Shown here: positions 47,011 to 57,855 of the stretch, in pieces
How the letters are laid out: every line of letters starts with the position of its first letter
Numbering within the stretch: the stretch's first letter is position 1
Assembly: GCF_009299835.1 (NCBI RefSeq)
Contig: NZ_VKCZ01000014.1
Location: forward strand, 310,001-374,000
DNA: 64,000 nucleotides
Direction: 5' to 3'
DNA from: Microlunatus speluncae
GTDB lineage: Bacteria > Actinomycetota > Actinomycetes > Propionibacteriales > Propionibacteriaceae
Notes under the pieces: generated by a model
What the model was told of the DNA's origin: nothing
What the model saw: only the letters and a program-made list of their open reading frames with translations
The model's database searches: none
Translations under genes and position numbers: made by a program

Positions 47011-48405
47011 ATGCCCGCACCCCCTCGTGGTCAGCAGCCTCGTGATCAAGAGCCGCGCGACCCGGCTCGCCGGGCCGCGCTGGACGCGCTGCTGGCCGTC
47101 GAGTTGGACGGGGCCTATCTCAACCTGGAACTGAACCGGCTGCTGGCCGAGCGCGGTCTGAGTGGCCGGGACGCCGCGTTCAGCACTGAGCTCGCGGCCG
47201 GCACCAGTCGGCTGCAGGGGACGTACGACCGGATCGTCGGCGCCGCCTCCGGCCGGGATGCGGAACGGCTCGATCCGCCGGTCCGGGTGCTGCTGCGGCT
47301 CGGCACCCATCAACTGCTGTCCATGCGGGTGCCGGCGCACGCCGCGGTGGCGAGCACGGTCGAGTTGGCCCGCGAGGCGGTCGGTCCCAAGATCACCGGC
47401 CTGATCAATGCCGTGCTGCGCAAGGTCGGAGCCGACGACTATGCCGGCTGGCTCGACCGGCTCGGCCGCGGCCTCGAGCCGACCGCGGCGCTTGCCCTGC
47501 GCACCGCCCATCCGCGCTGGATCGTCCAGGCCTACGCCGACGTCCTGCCGGCCGAGGAACTGGAACCAGCGCTGCTCGCCAACAACGAACCGGCCGCGGT
47601 CACCCTCGCGGTCCGGCCCGGCCTGGCCGAGGTCGCGGAGCTGATCGAGGCGGGAGCCCGGCCAGGACGCTGGTCGCCCTACGCCGCGACCTGGCAGGGC
47701 GCGCCGGCGGAGTTGGCCGCGATCCGCCAAGGCCGGGCCGGCGTCCAGGACGAGGGATCGCAACTGGTGGCGGCCGGCCTGGCCGCGGTGCCGATCAACT
47801 CGGAGCGGCCGCAGACCGGCGTCTGGCTCGACCTGTGTGCCGGGCCGGGCGGCAAGACGGCCCTGCTCGGCGGTCTGGCCCGGCAGTCCGGGAGCAGGTT
47901 GGTGGCGGTCGAGATCAGCCAGCACCGGGCCGAGCTGGTCCGGTCGGCGGTCCGCGGACTGGGCCCGACGGTCGAGGTGATCATGGCCGACGGCACCGAC
48001 CCGGCCTGGGTGACCGAGCGGTTCGACCGGGTGCTGGCCGACGTGCCGTGCTCCGGCTTGGGCTCGCTGCGGCGACGGCCGGAATCCCGCTGGCGACGCG
48101 AGCCGGCGGCGCTGAATGAACTGGTCCCGCTGCAACGCCGGCTGCTGGCCGCGGCGATCGACGCGGCTGCTCCCGGCGGGGTGATCGGTTACGTGACCTG
48201 CTCGCCGCATCGACGGGAGACCGTCGAGGTGGTCGAGGCGACCCTGGCCGAGCGCGACGACGTCGAGACGGTCGACAGCACCGCGGTGCTGGCCGCGGTC
48301 GGCCTGAGTGACCTGCCCGACGCCACCCTCGGCCCGTACCTCCAGCTCTGGCCGCACCGCCACGGCACCGACGCGATGTTCGCCGCCTACCTCCGTCGCC
48401 GCTGA
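47011..48405 (+). CDS. rsmB: 16S rRNA (cytosine-5)-methyltransferase RsmB
   Basis: 464 residues. N-terminal NusB-like RNA-binding domain (~10-145: RAALDALLAVELDGAYLNLE, VRVLLRLGTHQLLSMRVPAH, VGPKITGLINAVLRKV) followed by the Rossmann methyltransferase: QDEGSQLVAAGLA, SAM site DLCAGPGGKTALLGGLA, and the two catalytic Cys in VLADVPCSGLGSLRRRPESR and GYVTCSPHRRETVEVVE (T-C-S-P). Methylates C967-equivalent of 16S rRNA. fmt-rsmB-rpe is the conserved order. Confidence 0.96.
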   Translation: MPAPPRGQQPRDQEPRDPARRAALDALLAVELDGAYLNLELNRLLAERGLSGRDAAFSTELAAGTSRLQGTYDRIVGAASGRDAERLDPPVRVLLRLGTHQLLSMRVPAHAAVASTVELAREAVGPKITGLINAVLRKVGADDYAGWLDRLGRGLEPTAALALRTAHPRWIVQAYADVLPAEELEPALLANNEPAAVTLAVRPGLAEVAELIEAGARPGRWSPYAATWQGAPAELAAIRQGRAGVQDEGSQLVAAGLAAVPINSERPQTGVWLDLCAGPGGKTALLGGLARQSGSRLVAVEISQHRAELVRSAVRGLGPTVEVIMADGTDPAWVTERFDRVLADVPCSGLGSLRRRPESRWRREPAALNELVPLQRRLLAAAIDAAAPGGVIGYVTCSPHRRETVEVVEATLAERDDVETVDSTAVLAAVGLSDLPDATLGPYLQLWPHRHGTDAMFAAYLRRR

Positions 48406-48435
48406 TTCGTCAGATCGGCCAGTAGAGTGCGGCCC

Positions 48436-49089
48436 GTGGGAATCAAGATCATGCCGAGCCTGCTGTCCGCCGACTTCGCCAACCTCGAGTCCGAGATGAC
48501 CGCGGTGTCGAGCGCGGACGGGATCCACGTCGACGTGATGGACTATCGGTTCGTGCCCAACCTGACCCTGGGGCTGCCGGTGGTCGAGTCGGTGCGAAAG
48601 GCGACCGACAAACTGCTCGACATCCACCTGATGATCGCCGAGCCCGACCGCTGGGCGCCCGCCTACGCCGAGGCCGGCGCGGAGTCCGTGACCTTCCACA
48701 TCGAGGCTTCGGACGCGCCGGTGAAGCTGGCCCGCGAACTCCGCGCCCAAGGTGCCCGGGCCGGCATGGCGCTCCGGCCGGCGACCCCGATCGAGCCGTA
48801 CGCGGACCTGATCGGCGAGCTGGACCTGATCTTGATCATGACCGTCGAGCCGGGCTTCGGCGGCCAGAAGTTCCTCGACCTGACGCTGCCCAAGCTGCGC
48901 CGAGCCCGGGAACTGGTGGACGCGACCGGAGCCGACATCTGGCTCGAGGTGGACGGCGGCATCGCCGCGGACACGATCGCCCGCTGTGCCGAGGCCGGGG
49001 CGGACACCTTCGTCGCCGGCTCCGCGGTGTTCGGCGCTGACGATCCGGACGCGATGGTCAGGGCGCTCCGGGCCGAAGCCGGCGGATGA
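48436..49089 (+). CDS. rpe: Ribulose-phosphate 3-epimerase
   Basis: 217 residues. Interconverts ribulose 5-phosphate and xylulose 5-phosphate. [20 protein letters not shown] near the N-terminus, [16 protein letters not shown] with metal-binding His and Asp, [33 protein letters not shown] with Glu and phosphate-binding Gly, [13 protein letters not shown] (second metal Asp), and FVAGSAVFG. The usual Gly/Asn after V-M-D is Tyr here. GTG 48436 is preferred over 48427, which would add M-R-P. Confidence 0.96.
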   Translation: MGIKIMPSLLSADFANLESEMTAVSSADGIHVDVMDYRFVPNLTLGLPVVESVRKATDKLLDIHLMIAEPDRWAPAYAEAGAESVTFHIEASDAPVKLARELRAQGARAGMALRPATPIEPYADLIGELDLILIMTVEPGFGGQKFLDLTLPKLRRARELVDATGADIWLEVDGGIAADTIARCAEAGADTFVAGSAVFGADDPDAMVRALRAEAGG

Positions 49090-49121
49090 CCGCCCGCCGA
49101 GGCGGCACCGCGCAAGACAGC

Positions 49122-49157
49122 GGTCAATTTGGCCGGGTAGTCGCGGCCAAACTGACC
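49122..49157. terminator. Palindromic element after rpe (GGTCAATTTGGCC family)
   Basis: GGTCAATTTGGCC pairs with GGCCAAACTGACC; the flank (GCGGTCAA...TGACCGCTATGTC) matches the copy at 5487-5522 outside the stem as well, so the two are true family members rather than chance hairpins. It lies between rpe and the CPBP gene. Confidence 0.75.
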
Positions 49158-49177
49158 GCTATGTCGCGGCGCCCCCG

Positions 49178-49927
49178 ATGACGACCGTGCGCTCGGCCGT
49201 CACCCTGCCGGTGATCCGGGTGGCCCTGGTCGGCGTCGCCACGGTCCTGACCTGGCTGATCCTGGTGGCCGCCGGCCAGCATCCCGCCTTCCCGCCGGCG
49301 ATGCTGTCGGCCCTGGCCATGCTGCCGGTCAACATCGCGACCCTGCTGTTGCTGCGGCAGCGGCTCCGCCGCGAGGGGCGCCGGCTCCGCGACCTGATCG
49401 GCTTCTCGGCCGCCCGGCTGCCGCGCGACCTGCTCTGGGGCCTGCTCTGGTTCATGGTCCTGCAGACCCTGTTCCTGGCGGTGATCTTCCTGATCATGGG
49501 TCTCCGGTACGGCAGCGGGCTCTTCGAGGCGTTCGCAACGATCTTCGTCGACGACTCTGCGATGCGGCTGTCGGTGCCGGTCACGATCGTCCTCGCGGTG
49601 ATCACCGCGATCACCTTCGCCCCGCTCAACGCGCCGGCCGAGGAGCTGGTCTATCGCGGCTACGCGCAGACCGAGTTGGCCCGGCACCGGTGGCCGACGG
49701 CGTTGGCGATCGGCCTGCCGGCGCTGCTGTTCGGTGCCCAGCACCTGTTCTACGCGCCGACCGCCGCCGCGATGCCGGTGTTCGGCGTCGCCTTCGTCGT
49801 CTGGGGGATCGGTGCCGGCCTGATCGTGCTCCGGCAGCGGCGGCTGATGCCGATGATCATCGCCCACCTGCTGGTCAATCTGCTGACCAGCCTGCCCCTG
49901 CTGCTGGTGCCGTTGCTGGTGACCTGA
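49178..49927 (+). CDS. CPBP-family intramembrane metalloprotease
   Basis: 249 residues, about 7-8 transmembrane segments (VIRVALVGVATVLTWLILVA at the start, LLWFMVLQTLFLAVIFLIMG, LLTSLPLLLVPLLV at the end). CPBP (Rce1/Abi) motifs are present: APAEELVYRGY (motif 1, E-E-x-x-x-R-G), LLFGAQHLFY (motif 2 His) and IIAHLLVNLLTSL (motif 3, H-x-x-x-N). Members cleave prenylated or bacteriocin-type substrates or act in immunity; no bacteriocin gene is adjacent. ATG 49178 lies 20 bp after the palindrome. Convergent with the PAC2 gene. Confidence 0.88.
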   Translation: MTTVRSAVTLPVIRVALVGVATVLTWLILVAAGQHPAFPPAMLSALAMLPVNIATLLLLRQRLRREGRRLRDLIGFSAARLPRDLLWGLLWFMVLQTLFLAVIFLIMGLRYGSGLFEAFATIFVDDSAMRLSVPVTIVLAVITAITFAPLNAPAEELVYRGYAQTELARHRWPTALAIGLPALLFGAQHLFYAPTAAAMPVFGVAFVVWGIGAGLIVLRQRRLMPMIIAHLLVNLLTSLPLLLVPLLVT

Positions 49928-49933
49928 ACCCGG

Positions 49934-50797
49934 TCAGGACTCCCGGCGTCGCAGGTAGCGCTCGAACTCGGCCGCGATCGCTTCGCCCGACGCCTCCGGC
50001 AGTTCGGTCTCGTCGCGCTGCTGCTCCAGCGTCCGGACGTACTCCGCGACCTCGTCGTCCCGCTCGGCCAACTCGTCGACGCCGCGCTCCCAGGCCCGGG
50101 CCAGCTCGGCCAGGTCACCGTGATCGAGCGGCACGTCGAGCGCGGACTCGAGCTTCGACAGCAGCGCCAGGGTCGCCTTCGGGCAGGGCGGAGCGGACAC
50201 GTAGTGCGGCACCGCCGCCCAGAAGGTGATCACGTCGGTGCCGGTCCGGGAGAGCGCGTCGCCGAGCACGCCGACGATCCCGGTCGGGCCCTCGTAGGTC
50301 GACATCTCCAGCCCCAGCCGCTCGGCCGTGTCCGGGTCGCCGGCGGTCTGCGACACCGGGATCGGCCGGGTGTGCGGGGTGTCGGCGAGCAGCGCACCGA
50401 GCAGGTAGGCCCGGGTCACCCCGGCCGAATCGAGCGCGGAGGTGACCAGGGAGCAGAACTGCCGCCAGCGCATGTTGGGCTCGTAGCCCTCGACCAACAC
50501 CAGATCGCGGCCGTTGCTGAGCCGGCCCGCCTTCACCTGGGTGGCTGGCCAGATCAGGCTGCGGGCACCGTTGTCACCGGTCTGCACCTGCGGCCGGTTG
50601 ACCTGGAAGTCGTAGAAGTCCTCGCCGTCGATCTCGTACCCGAGCTTCGCGTCGGTGAGCCCGGCCAGCCTGTGGGCCGTGTCCGAGGCGGCGTTGCCCG
50701 CGTCGTTCCAGCCCTGGAAGGCGATCACCGCGATCGGCTCGTTCAGATCCCGTAGATCAACGGTTTCAACAGGTGAATCGGGCGTGGGTTCCGGCAC
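49934..50797 (-). CDS. PAC2-family protein
   Basis: 287 residues. Proteasome-assembly-chaperone-2 fold: PIAVIAFQGWNDAGNAASDT at the N-terminus, KLGYEIDGEDFYDFQVNRPQ, SLIWPATQVKAGRLSNGRDL, LVLVEGYEPNMRWRQFCSLV, LLGALLADTPHTRPIPVSQT, and a C-terminal charged helix (AREYVRTLEQQR-like). This family is widely kept in actinobacteria with proteasomes; a proteasomal ATPase gene is at the end of this window, 13 kb away. A direct role in proteasome assembly is not shown. GTG start at 50797, divergent from metH across 74 bp. Confidence 0.9.
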   Translation of the reverse strand: MPEPTPDSPVETVDLRDLNEPIAVIAFQGWNDAGNAASDTAHRLAGLTDAKLGYEIDGEDFYDFQVNRPQVQTGDNGARSLIWPATQVKAGRLSNGRDLVLVEGYEPNMRWRQFCSLVTSALDSAGVTRAYLLGALLADTPHTRPIPVSQTAGDPDTAERLGLEMSTYEGPTGIVGVLGDALSRTGTDVITFWAAVPHYVSAPPCPKATLALLSKLESALDVPLDHGDLAELARAWERGVDELAERDDEVAEYVRTLEQQRDETELPEASGEAIAAEFERYLRRRES

Positions 50798-50871
50798 AGC
50801 ACAACCCTACGTCTCTCTCGCCTGCTGGCACCGGACGTTCTCGCAGAGGTGAACGCGGATATCCTCGCCCG

Positions 50872-53800
50872 GTGAGTCCCCACGCCGCCCCTTGTCGTGA
50901 CCTCCGTAGTGCGCTCGCCGAGCGCGTGGTGATCGCCGACGGGGCGATGGGCACGATGCTGCAGTCGTACGACCTCACGCTGGACGACTTCGAGCAGCTC
51001 GAGGGCTGCAACGAGATCCTCAACGTGACCCGGCCGGACGTGGTCGAGGCGATCCACGGCGCCTATTTCGAGGCCGGGGTCGACGCGGTCGAGACCAACA
51101 CGTTCGGCACCAACCTGTCCGCGCTCAACGAGTACGACATCCCGGAGCGGATCGAGGAGCTGGCCGAGGCGGCGGCCCGGATCGCCCGCCGCACCGCCGA
51201 CCGGTACGCGACCGCCGACCGGCCCCGCTACGTCCTCGGCAGCGTTGGACCGGGCACCAAGCTGCCGACCCTCGGCCACATCAGCTACGCCGAACTCCGC
51301 GACGCCTTCCAGCGCCAGGTCGAGGCCATGCTGGCCGGTGGCATCGACGCGGTGCTGATAGAGACCTCGCAGGACCTGCTGCAGACCAAGGCCGCCACGA
51401 TCGGTGCCAAGCGGGCCCGGCTGGCCACCGGCCTGGACGTGCCGATCATCGTCAACGTCACCGTCGAGACCACCGGGACGATGCTGCTCGGCACCGAGAT
51501 CGGCGCCGCGCTGACCAGCCTGGAGCCGCTCGGCATCGACCTGATCGGGCTCAACTGCGCCACCGGGCCGGCCGAGATGAGCGAGCACCTGCGGCACCTG
51601 TCCCGGCACGCGGGGATCGGCCTGGCCTGCATGCCGAACGCCGGGCTGCCGGAGTTGACCGCCGACGGCGCGCACTACCCGCTGACCCCGGTCCAACTGG
51701 CCGACGCGCTGGAGCAGTTCGTCGGCGAGTTCGGCCTCGGCCTGGTCGGCGGCTGTTGCGGCACCACGCCGGAGCACTTGCGGCAGGTGGTCGAGCGACT
51801 GCACGGCCCGGAGGGTGGGCGCCCGGTGCTGGAGCGCACGCCGCAGCCGACGGCCGCCTCCGCCTCGTTGTACGCCGAGGTGCCGTTCCGCCAGGACACC
51901 AGCTATCTGTCGATCGGGGAGCGGACCAACGCCAACGGGTCGAAGGCGTTCCGCGAGGCATTGCTGGAGGAGCGCTGGGACGACTGCGTGGAGATCGCCC
52001 GGTCCCAGATCCGCGACGGCGCGCACCTGCTCGACCTCAACGTCGACTACGTCGGCCGTGACGGTGCCGCCGACATGAGTGAGATCGCGTACCGCTTCGC
52101 CACCGCGTCGACACTGCCGATCGTGATCGACTCCACCGAGCCGGAGGTGCTCCGGGCCGGGCTGGAGCGGCTGGCCGGCCGGTCGGTGATCAACTCGGTG
52201 AACTACGAGGACGGCGACGGGCCCGACTCCCGGTTCACCAAGATCATGCAGCTGGTGGCCGAGCACGGCGCGGCCGTGATGGCGCTGACGATCGACGAGG
52301 AGGGGCAGGCCAGGACCCGGGAGTGGAAGGTCAAGGTCGCCAGTCGGTTGATCAAGGACCTCACCGAGAACTGGGGGTTGCGGACCCGGGACATCATCAT
52401 CGACTGCCTCACCTTCCCGATCGCCACCGGCCAGGAGGAGACCCGCAAGGACGGGATCGAGACGATCGAGGCGATCCGGGAGGTGAAGCGGCTCTTCCCG
52501 GACGTGCAGACCACGCTCGGCCTGTCCAACATCTCCTTCGGCCTGAGCCCGGCCGCCCGGGTCGTGCTCAACTCCGTCTTTCTGCACGAATGCGTCGAGG
52601 CCGGGCTGGACTCGGCGATCGTGCACGCGGCCAAGATCACCCCGATGTCCCGGATCCCCGCTGAGCAACGAGAAGTAGCGCTCGATCTGGTCTACGACCG
52701 GCGGCGCGAGGACTACGATCCGCTGCAGCGCTACCTGGAGATCTTCTCCGGCGTGAAAATGGCCGACACCAAGGCCGAACGGGCGGCCGAGCTGGCCAAG
52801 CTGCCGGTGACCGAACGGCTGAAGCGGCGGATCATCGACGGCGAGGGCAAGGGCCTCGGTGATGATCTTGACCTCGCCCTGGCCGAGAAGCCGGGGCTGG
52901 CGATCATCAACGACGACCTGCTGGCCGGGATGAAGGTGGTCGGCGAACTGTTCGGCTCCGGCGAGATGCAGCTGCCGTTCGTGCTCCAGTCGGCCGAGGT
53001 GATGAAGACCGCGGTGGCCTATCTGGAGCCGCACCTGGACAAGACCGACGACGCCGGCAAGGGCACCATCGTGCTGGCCACGGTCAAGGGCGATGTGCAC
53101 GACATCGGCAAGAACCTGGTCGACATCATCCTCACCAACAACGGTTACACGGTGGTCAACCTCGGCATCAAGCAGCCGATCACCACGATCATCGAGGCCG
53201 CCGAGCAGCACCGGGCCGACGCGATCGGGATGTCCGGACTGCTGGTCAAGTCGACGGTGATCATGAAGGAAAACCTTGAGGAGTTGAACAATCGCGGCCT
53301 GGCTACCGCCTATCCGGTGCTGCTCGGCGGCGCCGCGCTGACCCGGGCCTACGTCGAGCAGGATCTGCGCGAGGTGTTCGCCGGTGAGGTGCGTTATGCC
53401 CGGGACGCCTTCGAGGGGCTGCGGCTGATGGACGCGGTGATGGCGGTCAAGCGCGGCGAGGCCGGCGCGGCCCTGCCGGCCCCGCGAGAGCGCCGGGTCA
53501 AAGCCACGGGTTCCTCGGCGGTCGCGCTGGAGGAGCGGGTCGAGGTGCCGGCTCGCTCCGATGTGGCCCGCGACGTCGACGTACCGACGCCGCCGTTCTG
53601 GGGCTCGCGGATCGTCAAGGGAATCGCGCTGGCCGAGGTCGCCGGCTACCTGGACGAGCGGGCGACGTTCATGGGGCAGTGGGGCCTGAAGGGCTCCCGC
53701 GACGGGGTCTCCTACGAGGAACTGATCGAGACCGAGGGCCGGCCGCGGCTGCGGCTGTGGCTGGACCGGATCCAGACCGACTCGATCGCCGAGTTCGCCG

Positions 53801-54396
53801 TCAGCTACGGCTACTGGCCCTGCTACAGCGACGGCGACGAGGTGATCGTGTTGCGGCCCGGCGGCGAGGTCGACGACCCGGGCGCCGAGCTGCACCGGTT
53901 CGCCTTCCCGCGGCAGCGCCGCGGCCGGTTCCTCTGCCTGGCCGACTTCTTCCGCGACCGCGAGTCGGCCCGGGACAAGGGGCCGGACGTGATCGCGTTC
54001 CACCTGGTGACCATGGGCTCGGCCGTGGCCAGGGCGACCGCCGAGCTGTTCGAGAAGAACGCGTACCGCGACTACCTGGAGTTGCACGGGCTGAGCGTGC
54101 AACTGACCGAGGCGCTGGCCGAGCTGTGGCACGCCCGGATCCGCACCGACCTCGGCTTCACCGCCGACGACGGCGCGGTCGAGGACATGATCAGGGACCA
54201 GGCCTACCGCGGCTCCCGCTACTCCTTCGGCTACCCGGCCTGCCCGGATCTCGAGGACCGGATCAAGCTGGTCGACCTCCTCGAGCCCGGCCGGATCGGC
54301 GTCGAACTCTCCGAGGAACTCCAGCTCCACCCCGAACAGTCCACCGACGCCCTGGTCGTCCACCACCCCGAAGCCAAGTACTTCAACGCCCGCTGA
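50872..54396 (+). CDS. metH: Cobalamin-dependent methionine synthase
   Basis: 1174 residues. Transfers methyl from methyl-THF via B12 to homocysteine. Domains: homocysteine (1-~310; Zn ligands Cys229 in LNCATGP and Cys295/Cys296 in GGCCGTTPEH), folate (~345-620; GERTNANGSKAFREALLEER, DLNVDYVGRDG), cap and B12-binding (~650-890; DVHDIGKNLVDIILTNNGYT with Asp741/His743 of D-x-H-x-x-G), and AdoMet activation (~920-1174; RDQAYRGSRYSFGYPACPDL). GTG at 50872 is used. No cobalamin riboswitch fits in the 74-bp gap upstream. Confidence 0.98.
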   Translation: MSPHAAPCRDLRSALAERVVIADGAMGTMLQSYDLTLDDFEQLEGCNEILNVTRPDVVEAIHGAYFEAGVDAVETNTFGTNLSALNEYDIPERIEELAEAAARIARRTADRYATADRPRYVLGSVGPGTKLPTLGHISYAELRDAFQRQVEAMLAGGIDAVLIETSQDLLQTKAATIGAKRARLATGLDVPIIVNVTVETTGTMLLGTEIGAALTSLEPLGIDLIGLNCATGPAEMSEHLRHLSRHAGIGLACMPNAGLPELTADGAHYPLTPVQLADALEQFVGEFGLGLVGGCCGTTPEHLRQVVERLHGPEGGRPVLERTPQPTAASASLYAEVPFRQDTSYLSIGERTNANGSKAFREALLEERWDDCVEIARSQIRDGAHLLDLNVDYVGRDGAADMSEIAYRFATASTLPIVIDSTEPEVLRAGLERLAGRSVINSVNYEDGDGPDSRFTKIMQLVAEHGAAVMALTIDEEGQARTREWKVKVASRLIKDLTENWGLRTRDIIIDCLTFPIATGQEETRKDGIETIEAIREVKRLFPDVQTTLGLSNISFGLSPAARVVLNSVFLHECVEAGLDSAIVHAAKITPMSRIPAEQREVALDLVYDRRREDYDPLQRYLEIFSGVKMADTKAERAAELAKLPVTERLKRRIIDGEGKGLGDDLDLALAEKPGLAIINDDLLAGMKVVGELFGSGEMQLPFVLQSAEVMKTAVAYLEPHLDKTDDAGKGTIVLATVKGDVHDIGKNLVDIILTNNGYTVVNLGIKQPITTIIEAAEQHRADAIGMSGLLVKSTVIMKENLEELNNRGLATAYPVLLGGAALTRAYVEQDLREVFAGEVRYARDAFEGLRLMDAVMAVKRGEAGAALPAPRERRVKATGSSAVALEERVEVPARSDVARDVDVPTPPFWGSRIVKGIALAEVAGYLDERATFMGQWGLKGSRDGVSYEELIETEGRPRLRLWLDRIQTDSIAEFAVSYGYWPCYSDGDEVIVLRPGGEVDDPGAELHRFAFPRQRRGRFLCLADFFRDRESARDKGPDVIAFHLVTMGSAVARATAELFEKNAYRDYLELHGLSVQLTEALAELWHARIRTDLGFTADDGAVEDMIRDQAYRGSRYSFGYPACPDLEDRIKLVDLLEPGRIGVELSEELQLHPEQSTDALVVHHPEAKYFNAR

Positions 54397-54401
54397 CTGT
54401 T

Positions 54402-54495
54402 CGTTCCCTGAGCCTGTCGAAGGGCAGGCCTGATCGCGCTCCGACTCGCTGAGCGAGATCATCGTCGACCTGCCCTTCGACAGGCTCAGGGAACG
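54402..54495. repeat. Inverted pair of GTTCCCTGAGC repeats after metH
   Basis: Perfect 27-bp arms at 54402-54428 and 54469-54495, loop of 40 bp that itself contains CTCGCT-GAGCGAG. Best-preserved facing pair in the window. It separates metH from the methyltransferase GTG 25 bp later. Confidence 0.92.
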
Positions 54496-54519
54496 TCACC
54501 CAGGCGTACGATCAAGGGT

Positions 54520-55362
54520 GTGACTGACACCGCTGCGGACACGGCCGACGATCGCCCCCAGGTCGACCTGCACGGCGCCGAGGCGACGATGCTGGCGACC
54601 CTCTACGGCCGGGCGCTGGACGCGCGCTCACCGGACCCGATCCTCGGCGACACCTTGTCGGCCGAGACGCTGGACAAGATCAACTTCGACCCGACCAAGA
54701 CCGGGCTGCGGCCCGGTGATCACTACTCGGTGGCGATGCGGGCCGAATTCCTGGACGGGTGGACCCGCGAGTTCCTGGCCGGCCATCCGAACGCGGTCGT
54801 GCTGCATCTCGGTTGTGGCCTGGACACGCGGGTCTGGCGGGTGAGCCCGGGCCCCGGCGTCTCCTGGTACGACATCGATCTGCCGGACGTGATCAAGCTC
54901 CGCCGCGAGCTGTTCGGCGACCGGCCCGGCAGCACCATGATCGCCTCCTCGGTGACCGACCCGACCTGGCTCGACCAGGTGCCGCGCGACCGGCCGGTGC
55001 TGATGGTGGCCGAGGGGCTGGTCTACTACCTGACCGAGGCCGACGGCCACGCCCTGCTGCGCCGCATCGCCGGCGGCTTCCGTACCGGGCAAATGATCTT
55101 CGACGGCTTCAGCCGACTCGGCGTCCGGCTGCAGAAGCTGAACGGGGCGGTGACCAAGGCGGAAGCGACCCTGCACTGGGGCATCGACTGGCCGACCGAG
55201 CTGGAGGCGATCGACTACCGACTGAAATGTCGCGACGCGGTCGGCGTCTTCGACGCCAGCGACTTCTCGACCCTCACCCACCGCTATCAGGTCCTGGCCG
55301 CAGTCGGGAAAACCATCCCCGCCCTCTCCCACCTCTCCACCTACTACCGCCTCAACTTCTAA
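54520..55362 (+). CDS. Class I SAM-dependent methyltransferase, LCM/TcmP-like
   Basis: 280 residues of the leucine-carboxyl-methyltransferase-like family (polyketide O-methyltransferase TcmP branch): TMLATLYGRALDARSPDPIL, LRPGDHYSVAMRAEFLDGWT, SAM motif VVLHLGCGLDTRVWRV, WYDIDLPDVIKLRRELF and VAEGLVYYLTEADGHALLRR. Probably O-methylates a small metabolite. GTG at 54520 follows AAGGGT. It stands alone between metH and icd, which are not functionally related. Substrate unknown. Confidence 0.88.
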   Translation: MTDTAADTADDRPQVDLHGAEATMLATLYGRALDARSPDPILGDTLSAETLDKINFDPTKTGLRPGDHYSVAMRAEFLDGWTREFLAGHPNAVVLHLGCGLDTRVWRVSPGPGVSWYDIDLPDVIKLRRELFGDRPGSTMIASSVTDPTWLDQVPRDRPVLMVAEGLVYYLTEADGHALLRRIAGGFRTGQMIFDGFSRLGVRLQKLNGAVTKAEATLHWGIDWPTELEAIDYRLKCRDAVGVFDASDFSTLTHRYQVLAAVGKTIPALSHLSTYYRLNF

Positions 55363-55366
55363 CGAC

Positions 55367-55430
55367 CAACCCCGAGTTGTCAGAACTAGGGGACGCTCTG
55401 GCGTCCCCTCGTTCTGACAACTCGGGGTTG
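55367..55430. terminator. Hairpin between convergent methyltransferase and icd (TTGTCAGAACT family)
   Basis: Arms 55367-55396 and 55401-55430: 30 bp with one mismatch, 4-base loop TCTG. Shares TTGTCAGAACTAGGG with the element at 41561 but the inner stem differs by compensating changes (GGACGC versus GCACGC). Bidirectional terminator candidate. Confidence 0.9.
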
Positions 55431-55434
55431 GAGG

Positions 55435-57663
<2,229 letters not shown>

Positions 57664-57734
57664 TCAGGTCGCGCTGTCTTGATGTCAAGATATCCCACCC
57701 GCGCGACCTGTGCCGAACCCACCCCTGGCGTATT

Positions 57735-57845
57735 CGTTCCCTGAGCCTGTCGAAGCCTGTCCTGAGCCTGTCGAAGGGGGCAGGGCCCGATCCCCCTTGC
57801 CCCCTTCGACAGGCTCAGGACAGGCTTCGACAAGCTCAGGGAACG
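57735..57845. repeat. Nested inverted pair of GTTCCCTGAGC repeats between phoD and icd
   Basis: Each arm holds a full element plus a second partial one (…TCGAAGCCTGTCCTGAGCC…), giving arms of about 48 bp (57735-57782 and 57798-57845) with a single mismatch and a 15-base loop. This is a tandem-then-inverted arrangement, the largest member of the family here. It lies downstream of phoD and upstream of icd on the same strand. Confidence 0.9.
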
Positions 57846-57855
57846 ATCAAGCGGA

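Noticed and set aside
49178-50797. Proteasome/Pup system formed by the CPBP protease and PAC2 gene
   Set aside because: The two genes are convergent and 13 kb from arc; nothing in the sequence links them beyond general co-occurrence in actinobacteria.
50798-50871. Cobalamin riboswitch upstream of metH
   Set aside because: The gap is 74 bp, too short for a B12 riboswitch, and no B12-box-like sequence is present.
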